Source of the DNA: Marinomonas flavescens
GTDB lineage: Bacteria > Pseudomonadota > Gammaproteobacteria > Pseudomonadales > Marinomonadaceae
NCBI RefSeq assembly: GCF_004352835.1
Contig: NZ_SJSB01000001.1
Coordinates: 1-64,000, forward strand
Direction: 5' to 3'
DNA: 64,000 nt
Shown: piece by piece, positions 52,795 through 60,468 of the stretch
How positions within the stretch are numbered: position 1 is the first letter of the stretch
Layout: each line of letters begins with the position of its first letter
Program-made: the position numbers and the translations under genes
Notes under the pieces: generated by a model
Database searches by the model: none
What the model saw: only the letters and a program-made list of their open reading frames with translations
Told to the model about the DNA's origin: nothing

Positions 52795-52820
52795 AAGTGC
52801 CTGAGAGGGCACTTTTTAAA
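52795..52820 (+). terminator. Terminator after purU
   Basis: AAGTGCC pairs with GGCACTT around a short GAGAG-type loop, followed by TTT. It ends the sarcosine operon. Confidence 0.7.
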
Positions 52821-53035
52821 TGGATAATGGCTGACATGAAAATGTAATATTTCTAGGGTTTTTATATTATGTACCTCAGTGTAGAATGGCGCCGGAAAGC
52901 ATTTCATGAAAGAAATGTGACAGGATGAACTAAGAGCCAAATTCTAATATTGCTAAGGTAGGCATTTCTCTTTTTGCTATATTGGGTTCAGTGAAAAGCG
53001 GTTTGGTATAGATTAATCAGTAAAGATGAGCCTCT

Positions 53036-54610
53036 ATGGATCTTACAAATAACCCGAAAGAAGAAACTACCCTGTGGGGTGGAAACGAACTAATTCGTGT
53101 CTTGATAGCCTTGGCTTTCATTTTCGTCGCTGGCTTTTATGCATCATGGCAAGGCATTGGCGTTTCTAATCTTTCAATTCTAGCGATTGCTGCTGCGATT
53201 GGTGCTTATATGGCACTCAATATCGGCGCCAATGACGTTGCTAATAACGTTGGTCCAGCGGTTGGTTCTAAAGCTCTATCAATGACTGGGGCCATTTTAA
53301 TTGCCGCATTATTTGAAGCGGCAGGTGCACTGATTGCTGGTGGTAGTGTTGTTGGCACCATAAAAAAAGGCATTATTAATCCAGATGCGATCGCCAACGC
53401 AGAGACATTTATTTGGATCATGATGGCCGCTCTTCTTGCTGGCGCAATTTGGCTTAACCTAGCAACATATTTAGGCGCTCCAGTGTCAACAACACACTCT
53501 ATCGTTGGTGGTGTGTTAGGGGCTGGTATTGCGGCTGGTGGCTGGGATATAGCGAACTGGAGTCAGCTTCTTGCTATTGTCGCAAGTTGGGTTATTTCCC
53601 CTGTTTTAGGGGGGGTGATTGCGGCGCTGTTCCTCATCTATATTAAGCGCTCCATTACTTACAAAAATGACATGATTGCTGCGGCCCAAAAGACGGTGCC
53701 TTTATTGGTCGCTCTTATGGTTTGGGCTTTTTCTACGTATCTAATTCTTAAAGGTCTTAAGCACCTTTGGAAGCTGGATATCATGACAGCGGGATTAATT
53801 GGTTTTGCAATTGCATTGACGGCTTATTTCCTAGTCCGTCCTATGGTTAATAAAACAGCAGCCTCTTTGAAAAATAATAAAGATGCGGTGAATAGTTTAT
53901 TTACTATTCCATTGATTGTTTCTGCCGCGCTACTAAGTTTTGCACACGGTGCAAATGACGTAGCTAACTCGATTGGGCCTTTGGCTGCCATTAATGACGC
54001 ATTAATGACTGGGGCTGTTTCGAGCACCGCACCGATTCCTCTTTGGATCATGGCCGTTGGTGGTATTGGTATTGCAATTGGCTTGGCTCTGTTTGGCCCT
54101 AAACTCATTAAAACAGTGGGTTCTGAAATTACCGAGCTTGATAAAACTCGCGCTTTTTGTGTTGCGATGGCGGCATCTATTACGGTTATCATTGCGTCGC
54201 AACTGGGTCTTCCAGTCAGTTCAACGCATATCGCAGTTGGTGGTATTTTTGGTGTAGGTTTCCTACGTGAGTACTTGAAAGAGTCTTATGAAAAGAAAAT
54301 TGCAGCGATTATTAAGCATTCTCAAAAAGCAGGTCTTGGTATTGAAGAAACGCAATTATTTGTGAAACGCTTTACTGAGGCCGACGTCGAGAAAAAACGT
54401 CTTATTCTTAAAGAGTTGAAAGCAGCAAGTGATGCTTCTCCAATTTCTAAAGAAGAGCGAAAAGGGCTTAAAAAAGCAACCAAGAAAGAGTTAGTAAAGC
54501 GTTCTGCATTAATTCGAATTGCGGCGGCTTGGGTTATTACGGTACCTGCTTCGGGTATATTAGCCGCTATGTTGTTCTATATGCTTTTAGGCTTCTCTGT
54601 TTCTCGTTAA
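53036..54610 (+). CDS. Low-affinity inorganic phosphate transporter (Pit family)
   Basis: A 524-residue PiT-type permease. The duplicated signature GANDVAN appears in LNIGANDVANNVGPAVGSKA near residue 62 and in FAHGANDVANSIGPLAA near residue 304, as expected for Pi:H+ or Na+ cotransport. An acidic and basic soluble loop of about 80 residues (residues 405-490) lies between the last helices. Such genes often go with PhoU-like proteins; none is adjacent here. A terminator follows. Confidence 0.93.
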   Translation: MDLTNNPKEETTLWGGNELIRVLIALAFIFVAGFYASWQGIGVSNLSILAIAAAIGAYMALNIGANDVANNVGPAVGSKALSMTGAILIAALFEAAGALIAGGSVVGTIKKGIINPDAIANAETFIWIMMAALLAGAIWLNLATYLGAPVSTTHSIVGGVLGAGIAAGGWDIANWSQLLAIVASWVISPVLGGVIAALFLIYIKRSITYKNDMIAAAQKTVPLLVALMVWAFSTYLILKGLKHLWKLDIMTAGLIGFAIALTAYFLVRPMVNKTAASLKNNKDAVNSLFTIPLIVSAALLSFAHGANDVANSIGPLAAINDALMTGAVSSTAPIPLWIMAVGGIGIAIGLALFGPKLIKTVGSEITELDKTRAFCVAMAASITVIIASQLGLPVSSTHIAVGGIFGVGFLREYLKESYEKKIAAIIKHSQKAGLGIEETQLFVKRFTEADVEKKRLILKELKAASDASPISKEERKGLKKATKKELVKRSALIRIAAAWVITVPASGILAAMLFYMLLGFSVSR

Positions 54611-54630
54611 AATTTTGATTCATATCTACT

Positions 54631-54660
54631 AAAAGGCCAGTTTAACTGGCCTTTTTTGTG
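54631..54660 (+). terminator. Intrinsic terminator after the Pit gene
   Basis: AAAAGGCCAGTT pairs with AACTGGCCTTTTTT with a 1-2 base turn. Strong stem and T tail. Confidence 0.9.
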
Positions 54661-54787
54661 TCTCTAATCTCCGCTCTATGCTATAAAAAAGTACGGCTTA
54701 TAAACAATTCATTTGAAGGTATTTGTAATCCTGACTTTAACTCAAAATATTAACGCTATTTTTCATTGAAAGAGTAAACCTTAGAGT

Positions 54788-55579
54788 ATGACCGTTGTAA
54801 TCATTTCTGTTCTTTTGCTGTCCATTGGCGGGTTCATAGTATTTGCTATTGTTATCCAGCTTAAAGAGCAGGCACGTTTAGAAAAAGTCAGAAAAATAGC
54901 GGCTTTGAATAATCATGTTCGTCAAGTACGCCGTTACTTAGATGACATACCTCCTCAATATCAACCTAAAGATATGAGGCTTTGGCTTTTTTCTCGTTTA
55001 GTGTCCTATTACGATGATTTGCTCGCAGTACAGCCTGATGCAACGATTACTCGACGTCGTAAGTTCCTTGTAGAAGAAATGTCTGAATTTCAAACGAGTA
55101 AGCTAAAAAGACGAGCCAAACCCATTAATGACGAGTTACTGATTTTAGGCCTAAAGCGTTTATTTGAGTCTTTTCATCTTTTTCTTAAACAATCAGAGAA
55201 AGATAAAACATTAAATCATGACGTGTCTGCTCGTTATTTAGGTTTAATCCAGTTTTATAAATACAAGGTAAATGCAGATTTTCATGCTTATGTTGGTCGT
55301 CAGTCTTTCCTATCAGGAAACTATGATAAAGCGATAGAAAACTATAAAGCAGCCATATCTCAGCTTTCTCCAATTAGAGAGACAGCAGAAGCAAAAACGA
55401 CGATAAAACAATACAATAGCCTCATTGCTGAAATTAAAGATACACTATCAATGAAGCAAACAGATGGTGCAGATGGCTCGACAGAAGATAAGAAAACAAA
55501 ACCTACAGAAGATGGATTAAATCGTGAATGGGATAACTTCATCGATGACACGGGTTTTAAGAAAAAGAAACATTTCTAG
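54788..55579 (+). CDS. Membrane-anchored helical protein with a TPR-like repeat
   Basis: The 263-residue protein has one N-terminal transmembrane helix at residues 4-24 and a long helical cytoplasmic part with many charged residues. A single TPR-like pair is visible near 175-205 (AYVGRQSFLSGNYDKAIENYKAAISQL), and the C-terminal 40 residues are Thr/Lys/Glu-rich and probably disordered. No enzymatic motif is seen. It is monocistronic between the Pit gene and a LysE gene. Function is unknown; the family is not one I can name with confidence. Confidence 0.78.
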   Translation: MTVVIISVLLLSIGGFIVFAIVIQLKEQARLEKVRKIAALNNHVRQVRRYLDDIPPQYQPKDMRLWLFSRLVSYYDDLLAVQPDATITRRRKFLVEEMSEFQTSKLKRRAKPINDELLILGLKRLFESFHLFLKQSEKDKTLNHDVSARYLGLIQFYKYKVNADFHAYVGRQSFLSGNYDKAIENYKAAISQLSPIRETAEAKTTIKQYNSLIAEIKDTLSMKQTDGADGSTEDKKTKPTEDGLNREWDNFIDDTGFKKKKHF

Positions 55580-55676
55580 ACTGAATCATTCCTGTTATTT
55601 TTATACTCTTGGCGTCTTACTGTAAAGTCCTCAGTAAATCGACGATATTTTATTTATAAGTTAGTAAGGATACTGT

Positions 55677-56297
55677 GTGAACCTAGCTCTTTTATCTGCT
55701 TTTATTCCAACTTTCTTCTTTGTCTCTATCACGCCTGGAATGTGTATGACGTTAGCCATGACACTCGGTATGACCATAGGTGTGAAACGTGCGTTATGGA
55801 TGATGCTGGGAGAGTTAACAGGTGTTGCAACCGTTGCTACCTTGTCAGCCATTGGTGTCGCGGCTTTATTACTTAATTATCCGACGGCCTTTGTTATTCT
55901 TAAAGCGATTGGTGGGCTTTATTTAGCGTATATCGGCATTCAGATGTGGCTATCTAAAGGAAAAATGGCGATAAAAACAGAAGAACATAAAGGGGCTCCA
56001 GCCACATCATTTGAGTTGATTTCTCAAGGTTTTATTACGGCCATTGCCAACCCAAAAGGATGGGCGTTCTTTGTTGCATTGTTACCGCCTTTTCTTGATT
56101 CTTCAAAACCGTTAGCAAGTCAGCTGGCTGTGCTAGTGGCGATTATTCTCTGCCTTGAATTTAGTTGTTTGATTATTTATGCAACAGGTGGGCGAACATT
56201 GAGGTCGGTATTGATGAAGAGTGGCAATGTACGCATTATGAACCGTGTAGCCGGCACGTTAATGATTTGCGTAGGTGGTTGGCTGGCCATGGGCTAG
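55677..56297 (+). CDS. LysE/RhtB-family amino-acid exporter (second copy)
   Basis: The 206-residue membrane protein has about six helices and the LysE motif FVSITPGMCMTLAMTLGMTIG near residues 18-38, in which the usual P-G-P is P-G-M. It starts with GTG at 55677 after AAGGA. It differs from the LysE at 11436 in the N-terminal motif and is probably a different subfamily. No local regulator is seen. The 3' end converges on topB with a 22-base gap. Confidence 0.88.
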   Translation: MNLALLSAFIPTFFFVSITPGMCMTLAMTLGMTIGVKRALWMMLGELTGVATVATLSAIGVAALLLNYPTAFVILKAIGGLYLAYIGIQMWLSKGKMAIKTEEHKGAPATSFELISQGFITAIANPKGWAFFVALLPPFLDSSKPLASQLAVLVAIILCLEFSCLIIYATGGRTLRSVLMKSGNVRIMNRVAGTLMICVGGWLAMG

Positions 56298-56319
56298 TGA
56301 GCACCCAATAAATAGTATG

Positions 56320-58293
56320 TTAAGAAGACGCTTTAGGGCGTCTTCTTGCGTTTGAAGTTGTTGTTTTCTTGCTTGTCGTTTTCCTACCGGTTGAGGCCTT
56401 TCGCTTAGTAAATGCTTTTTTTGCTGGCGCTGGCAGATTTTGTAATGCCGCTGTTGGCATTTCTCGGGATTTGTCGAGAAGCTCTGTTAAATTTTTCTCA
56501 AGATTTTGCATAAAAGTTTGGTAACTAGCTTCCCCTAAACTGATGGCATTAAGAGAGGATTCCCATTTTGCCGTCATATCTGGAGTAACCAATTGCTGTG
56601 GTAAACAATCAATAAAAGCACGGCCTGTTTTGCTAGCGTGTATTTGCTTTCCTTGGCGCATTAAAAAGTCGCGTTTAAACAGCAGTTCTATAATGCTGGC
56701 TCGGGTTGCTTCAGTACCTAATCCATCGGTTTCTTTCAAAATTGCACGTATCGCTTTATCCGTGACAAAACGACTGATTCCTGTCATAGCAGCAAGCAAG
56801 GTTGCATCAGTAAAAGCCGCAGGTGGTGTGGTGACCTTTTCATCAATAATACCTTCATGGCACCAGGTTTCTTCCCCTTTAGTGAGCTTCGGTAGTTCAC
56901 TTTGTTCTTCATCGTTATTCGTTTTATTTTTTCTTGGTAGCAAGGTCTTCCAGCCAAGTGATATTGGCGTGTTGCCTTTTGCTTCAAATTGGCCCCCTTC
57001 TATTTCCAGCTTTATCTGTGATGCCAAGTAATCGTAATCGGGGTAAAACTGCATTAAATATTGACGTGCGATTAAGCTAAATACTAAGTTTTCTGTTTTG
57101 GACAAAGACGCCATTTTGTAAGATTGCGTCGTAGGGATAATGGCATGGTGGGCAGTCACTTGCTTGTCATTCCAAGCTTTGCTTTTTTTGCTTGCGTCTG
57201 CGGATGCAGCGCCCTTAGCAATCTCGCCTTCAGTGTTAGTGAGCGCTTTAATGACGCTGGGTGCATCTCTATGCTGTTGGCTAGGCAAATAACGACAATC
57301 CGACCTAGGATAAGTAATCATCTGATGGCGTTCATAGAGCGTCTGGCAGATATCAAGTACTTGCTGAGCGGAGAGAGAAAATGCTTTTGCCGCGTCAATC
57401 TGTAAAGCAGATAAGCTGTAAGGCAGAGGAGGGGGTTGGTTCTTTTTTTTGTAATTTGCTTGCGTCACTATCGCCGGTTTATTGGTGATTCGAGAAGCTA
57501 CGTTTTTTGCTAGAGGCAGGCTTAGAACTCGATTTTCATCGTCCATGTAGGATTGGCAAGACTCGCTAGGTAGCCATTTTGCGCGAAATCTATTACTTTT
57601 CTTATCTTCAATATTTGCCCAAACTTGGTAGAAATCTTTGGCTACGAAGTCTTCTCTTTCCTTATCTCTCGCTGCGACAAGTCCCAAGACAGGGGTTTGC
57701 ACTCGTCCAATGGATAAAACTCCTTGATAGCCAGCCTGACGACCTCTTATTGTGTAGGCGCGAGTTAAGTTGAGACCAAACAGCCAATCAGCTCGCGCTC
57801 TACCAAGAGCAGATCGTGATAATGCGGCGAATTCAGCGTTAGGGCGTAAATTGTTGAGGGCTTTTTTTACGGCTGACGGTGTTAAGTCATTTATCAGCAA
57901 GCGCTGGGTCGATTTTAGCTTTTGTGCTGATGCTTTGCTGTAGTGCAAAACCTCATCAACAAGCAACTGACCTTCACGATCAGGGTCTCCAGCATTAACA
58001 AGTGTGGTTGCTTTTTTTATCAGTTTTTTAAGAACAGATAGCTGCTTTTTGGTTGCTGCTTTTTCTTGCCATTGCCATTCGCTAGGAATAATCGGTAAGT
58101 GATCCAAGCTCCATGATTTAAAAGCTGGATTATAGTGGTGAGGCTCAGCTTGTTCGAGTAAGTGGCCGATGCACCAACTAACACAGTCTCCATTGGGCAG
58201 CCATATGCAACCATCCTCTTTTTTTTGAGGAGTAGGAAGGGCGGCCGCGATAGCGCGTGCAAGACTGGGTTTTTCGGCAATATAGAGAATCAT
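56320..58293 (-). CDS. topB: DNA topoisomerase III
   Basis: TopB is a type IA topoisomerase that decatenates DNA and acts with RecQ at converging forks. The 657-residue protein has the TOPRIM acidic motif GDPDREG at 102-108 and the active-site Tyr328 in MITYPRSDCRYLP, the same residue number as in E. coli TopB. The last 30 residues are a basic Lys/Arg/Thr tail (GRKTTSKKTTTSNARRRP) that probably binds DNA. The ATG at 58293 is preceded directly by a long palindrome and no clear ribosome binding site. A RecQ-like helicase is also encoded in this window, 44 kb away. Confidence 0.95.
   Translation of the reverse strand: MILYIAEKPSLARAIAAALPTPQKKEDGCIWLPNGDCVSWCIGHLLEQAEPHHYNPAFKSWSLDHLPIIPSEWQWQEKAATKKQLSVLKKLIKKATTLVNAGDPDREGQLLVDEVLHYSKASAQKLKSTQRLLINDLTPSAVKKALNNLRPNAEFAALSRSALGRARADWLFGLNLTRAYTIRGRQAGYQGVLSIGRVQTPVLGLVAARDKEREDFVAKDFYQVWANIEDKKSNRFRAKWLPSESCQSYMDDENRVLSLPLAKNVASRITNKPAIVTQANYKKKNQPPPLPYSLSALQIDAAKAFSLSAQQVLDICQTLYERHQMITYPRSDCRYLPSQQHRDAPSVIKALTNTEGEIAKGAASADASKKSKAWNDKQVTAHHAIIPTTQSYKMASLSKTENLVFSLIARQYLMQFYPDYDYLASQIKLEIEGGQFEAKGNTPISLGWKTLLPRKNKTNNDEEQSELPKLTKGEETWCHEGIIDEKVTTPPAAFTDATLLAAMTGISRFVTDKAIRAILKETDGLGTEATRASIIELLFKRDFLMRQGKQIHASKTGRAFIDCLPQQLVTPDMTAKWESSLNAISLGEASYQTFMQNLEKNLTELLDKSREMPTAALQNLPAPAKKAFTKRKASTGRKTTSKKTTTSNARRRPKASS
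56322..56347 (-). terminator. Hairpin at the 3' end of topB
   Basis: AAGAAGACGC pairs with GCGTCTTCTT around a 6-base loop. It overlaps the last codons of topB and is followed on the minus strand by a modest T-rich tract; it could also stop the convergent LysE transcript. Confidence 0.45.
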
Positions 58294-58294
58294 A

Positions 58295-58331
58295 GATACA
58301 CTTACTGTTTATATATACAGTTAAGTGTATC
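58295..58331 (-). promoter_or_regulatory. Near-perfect palindrome with a LexA-box-like core upstream of topB
   Basis: The core CTGTTTATATATACAG at 58305-58320 fits the SOS operator form CTGT-N8-ACAG. Outside it GATACACTTA (58295-58304) pairs with TAAGTGTATC (58322-58331), with one extra T, so the total dyad spans 37 bases. It ends 1 base from the topB start codon. It could be a LexA operator overlapping the promoter, or an RNA hairpin at the start codon. Confidence 0.6.
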
Positions 58332-58361
58332 CAAGATGTAGTGAGCTTACTAGGGCTGAAT

Positions 58362-58844
58362 TTATTTAATTGGCACTACTAGTACAGGGATTTTACTATT
58401 ATGAATCACTTTATTCGCGGTAGAGCCGATGACCATTTGACCGATTCGACTATGAGTTCGGCTGTTCATAATAATAAGGTCGACACCTTTTTTCTCAGCA
58501 GTCTCTTGAATGATTTCTGATGGTACGCCATGCACGACAATAGTTTTTGGCGGTGTGCTTAGGGTCGCTAATTCTTCTTTATTAGCATCCATAAAGTTTG
58601 TTAGTTCTTCTTGCATGCGTTCTTCTACATTTTTAACCGCTTCTTCATGCATTTTTTCTGACGCTTCTTTAGGAACGTAGTAGTAAATCATGTTAACAGC
58701 TTGAGGGCTGAGTGGTTCCATTGAATGCATGATGATAAGTTCTGCTTGATGAGCCAAAGCAATATTTAAAGCAAGTCCTAATGCAGGCTGAGTTTTACTT
58801 TCTAAGTCAGACGCATAAAGAATTTTTTTAATTGGAGGTAGCAT
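58362..58844 (-). CDS. Universal stress protein, UspA family (second copy)
   Basis: A 160-residue UspA-domain protein. It begins ILYASDLESKTQPALGLAL, has a charged helical insert around residues 60-95 (EASEKMHEEAVKNVEERMQEEL), and ends SRIGQMVIGSTANKVIHNSKIPVLVVPI, the classic UspA ATP-binding end (G-2x-G-9x-S). ATP binding is therefore likely here, more clearly than for the UspA at 44199-44639. It lies downstream of the small Fur-box-linked gene and may be co-transcribed with it (66-base gap). Confidence 0.92.
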   Translation of the reverse strand: MLPPIKKILYASDLESKTQPALGLALNIALAHQAELIIMHSMEPLSPQAVNMIYYYVPKEASEKMHEEAVKNVEERMQEELTNFMDANKEELATLSTPPKTIVVHGVPSEIIQETAEKKGVDLIIMNSRTHSRIGQMVIGSTANKVIHNSKIPVLVVPIK

Positions 58845-58910
58845 GCTAATTTCCTTTTTTAGTTTATGGTCAAAGTATAAAACTATTTTTTTTTGTTATG
58901 CTGACCTAGA

Positions 58911-59108
58911 TCAATAATTGATAGTAATATTCTTGTATATAGGACGTTCAGAGTCGTATTTTTTTTGATTTTCTCTATGGCTGTCTATTAAGAAACTGCC
59001 TATTGATATTACAAAAATCATACCTACGAATAAAAGCCCCCAATAATCTCGAGATTTCTCTGAGCTGTTATCTTTAATGACGTGCGGGATAAAGGTCTTG
59101 GCTTTCAT
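58911..59108 (-). CDS. Small single-pass membrane protein behind a Fur box
   Basis: The 65-residue product has a basic/charged N-terminal part (residues 1-22), one hydrophobic helix at about 23-41 (WGLLFVGMIFVISIGSFLI) and a charged, Tyr-rich C-terminal tail (ENQKKYDSERPIYKNITINY). No cysteine or histidine cluster is present. I do not recognise the family. A good Fur box ends 39 bases upstream of the ATG, which supports a real iron-regulated gene, but the ribosome binding site is weak. Confidence 0.58.
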   Translation of the reverse strand: MKAKTFIPHVIKDNSSEKSRDYWGLLFVGMIFVISIGSFLIDSHRENQKKYDSERPIYKNITINY

Positions 59109-59146
59109 ACGTTATCTACTATTAGTTCAATATTGTTGCATCGATA

Positions 59147-59165
59147 GTAAATGATAATCAATATC
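59147..59165 (-). promoter_or_regulatory. Fur box
   Basis: GTAAATGATAATCAATATC matches the 19-base E. coli Fur consensus at 16 of 19 positions, including the central ATGATAATCA. It lies 39-57 bases upstream of the small minus-strand gene and 115 bases before fklB on the plus strand, so the small gene is the likelier target. Confidence 0.75.
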
Positions 59166-59279
59166 ATTAATAGACTCTATTTTGCACTTCTTCTCTACAG
59201 CCTCTTTGACATTAATGTTCTGCTGCGAGGCCTATGTTATGATACCGCCTCAATTTTTTAACCGATAAGAGAGTTAACT

Positions 59280-59900
59280 ATGTCTGAACTGTCGTTCGAC
59301 TCAAACGAATCTAAAATCGCATACGGCATTGGTCGTCAAATTGGTGATCAACTACGTGGTAGCGATCTTGGTGAATTGTCTCTAACGCATCTTTTTGCTG
59401 CGATCGAAGATTCATTGAACGGTGCAGAAATGCGCGTTCCGGGTGCTGAACTTGAAGCCGCTTTTGCTGAACTTCAAGCAAAAATGGAAGAAAAAACTCG
59501 AACAGCTTCTGAAGGAAACATCCAAGCGGGTGCGGCTTTCCTAGAAGAGAACAAAGCTAAAGACGGCATTCAAGTAACAGAAAGTGGTCTTCAGTTTGAA
59601 GTTCTTGAAGAAGGTACAGGCGCGACACCAGCTCTAGAGTCTACTGTTCGTGTACATTACGAAGGTCGTCTGCTTGACGGTCAAGTATTTGATAGTTCAA
59701 TTGCTCGTGGCGAGCCAATTGAATTTCCTCTAACTGGCGTTATTGCTGGTTGGACTGAAGGTCTTCAGTTGATGAAAGAAGGTGCAAAATACCGTCTTAC
59801 TATTCCTGCTGAATTGGCTTACGGCGCACAAGGCGCTGGCGCTATGATCCAACCTCATTCTGTTCTTCAGTTTGATGTTGAATTGATTGCTGTAGTTTAA
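59280..59900 (+). CDS. fklB: FKBP-type peptidyl-prolyl isomerase FklB
   Basis: FklB (FKBP22) speeds proline cis-trans isomerisation. The 206-residue protein has an N-terminal helical dimerisation part (residues 1-95, KIAYGIGRQIGDQL) and a C-terminal FKBP domain with VRVHYEGRLLDGQVFDSS, the GVIAGWTEGLQLMKEG core and IPAELAYGAQGAG near the end. The length equals that of E. coli FklB. No signal peptide, so it is cytoplasmic. It is monocistronic, ending at a terminator. Confidence 0.96.
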   Translation: MSELSFDSNESKIAYGIGRQIGDQLRGSDLGELSLTHLFAAIEDSLNGAEMRVPGAELEAAFAELQAKMEEKTRTASEGNIQAGAAFLEENKAKDGIQVTESGLQFEVLEEGTGATPALESTVRVHYEGRLLDGQVFDSSIARGEPIEFPLTGVIAGWTEGLQLMKEGAKYRLTIPAELAYGAQGAGAMIQPHSVLQFDVELIAVV

Positions 59901-59954
59901 TAATGGCCTAATGATTGATTAATTAGCGCTGTCGCTTAATTCATCAAGAATACC

Positions 59955-59995
59955 AAAAAGCGAGTTGACCTGAAGAGGACAGCTCGCTTTTTTGT
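59955..59995 (+). terminator. Intrinsic terminator after fklB
   Basis: AAAAAGCGAG pairs with CTCGCTTTTTT over a loop of about 17 bases, giving a strong stem and a T6 tail. Confidence 0.85.
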
Positions 59996-60040
59996 TTATC
60001 TGACTGCTAACAAGGTTATTTTTACAGTCAGGGTAGGAAC

Positions 60041-60457
60041 CTAGATCTCTCTTTCCATGCGTATGTGCAGTTTAGTCGCCTCTAAAAACACCTTACCATC
60101 CGTTGTGAAATTGTGTTTTTCATAAAAGGCTTGGGCTTCCACTTGAGCATCTAAAAAAACCTTTTTGATCCCCATTTCTCGTGCAACTTGAACGGCTTTT
60201 TGTAAAAGCATGTCGCCATAGCCTCGGAGGCGATAGGCAGGAAGAACCGCTAAGCGCCCAATATGACCATCTTGAAGTAGCCGACAGGTCCCTGTTGGTA
60301 CTGCCGTCGTTCCGAAAGAGACAAAATGCACTGCGTTTTTGTCATGCTCGTCCCATTCGGCTTCGGGCGGAATGCCTTGTTCAATAATAAAAACCTGCTT
60401 CCTAACAAAGGTAAGTTGGTCTTTACTGCTGTTCCAGTCGGAGGTTAATACGTTCAC
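60041..60457 (-). CDS. GNAT-family N-acetyltransferase (ElaA-like)
   Basis: The 138-residue protein has the GNAT acetyl-CoA site: IGRLAVLPAYRLRGYGDMLLQKAV at about residues 67-90, where R-x-x-G-x-G/A appears as RLRGYG. QVFIIEQGIPPEAEWDEHD near residue 22 matches the YjcF/ElaA branch of uncertain substrate. It lies 11 bases after roxA in the same direction and is probably co-transcribed with it. The target of acetylation is unknown. Confidence 0.9.
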   Translation of the reverse strand: MNVLTSDWNSSKDQLTFVRKQVFIIEQGIPPEAEWDEHDKNAVHFVSFGTTAVPTGTCRLLQDGHIGRLAVLPAYRLRGYGDMLLQKAVQVAREMGIKKVFLDAQVEAQAFYEKHNFTTDGKVFLEATKLHIRMEREI

Positions 60458-60468
60458 AATCTTATCCT

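Noticed and set aside
52780-53035. Pho box upstream of the Pit transporter
   Set aside because: CTGACATGAAAATGTAAT near 52830 resembles half a Pho box, but the second CTGTCA repeat is absent.
59147-59165. Fur control of fklB
   Set aside because: The box is 115 bases from fklB but at promoter distance from the small minus-strand gene, and fklB is not a known Fur target.
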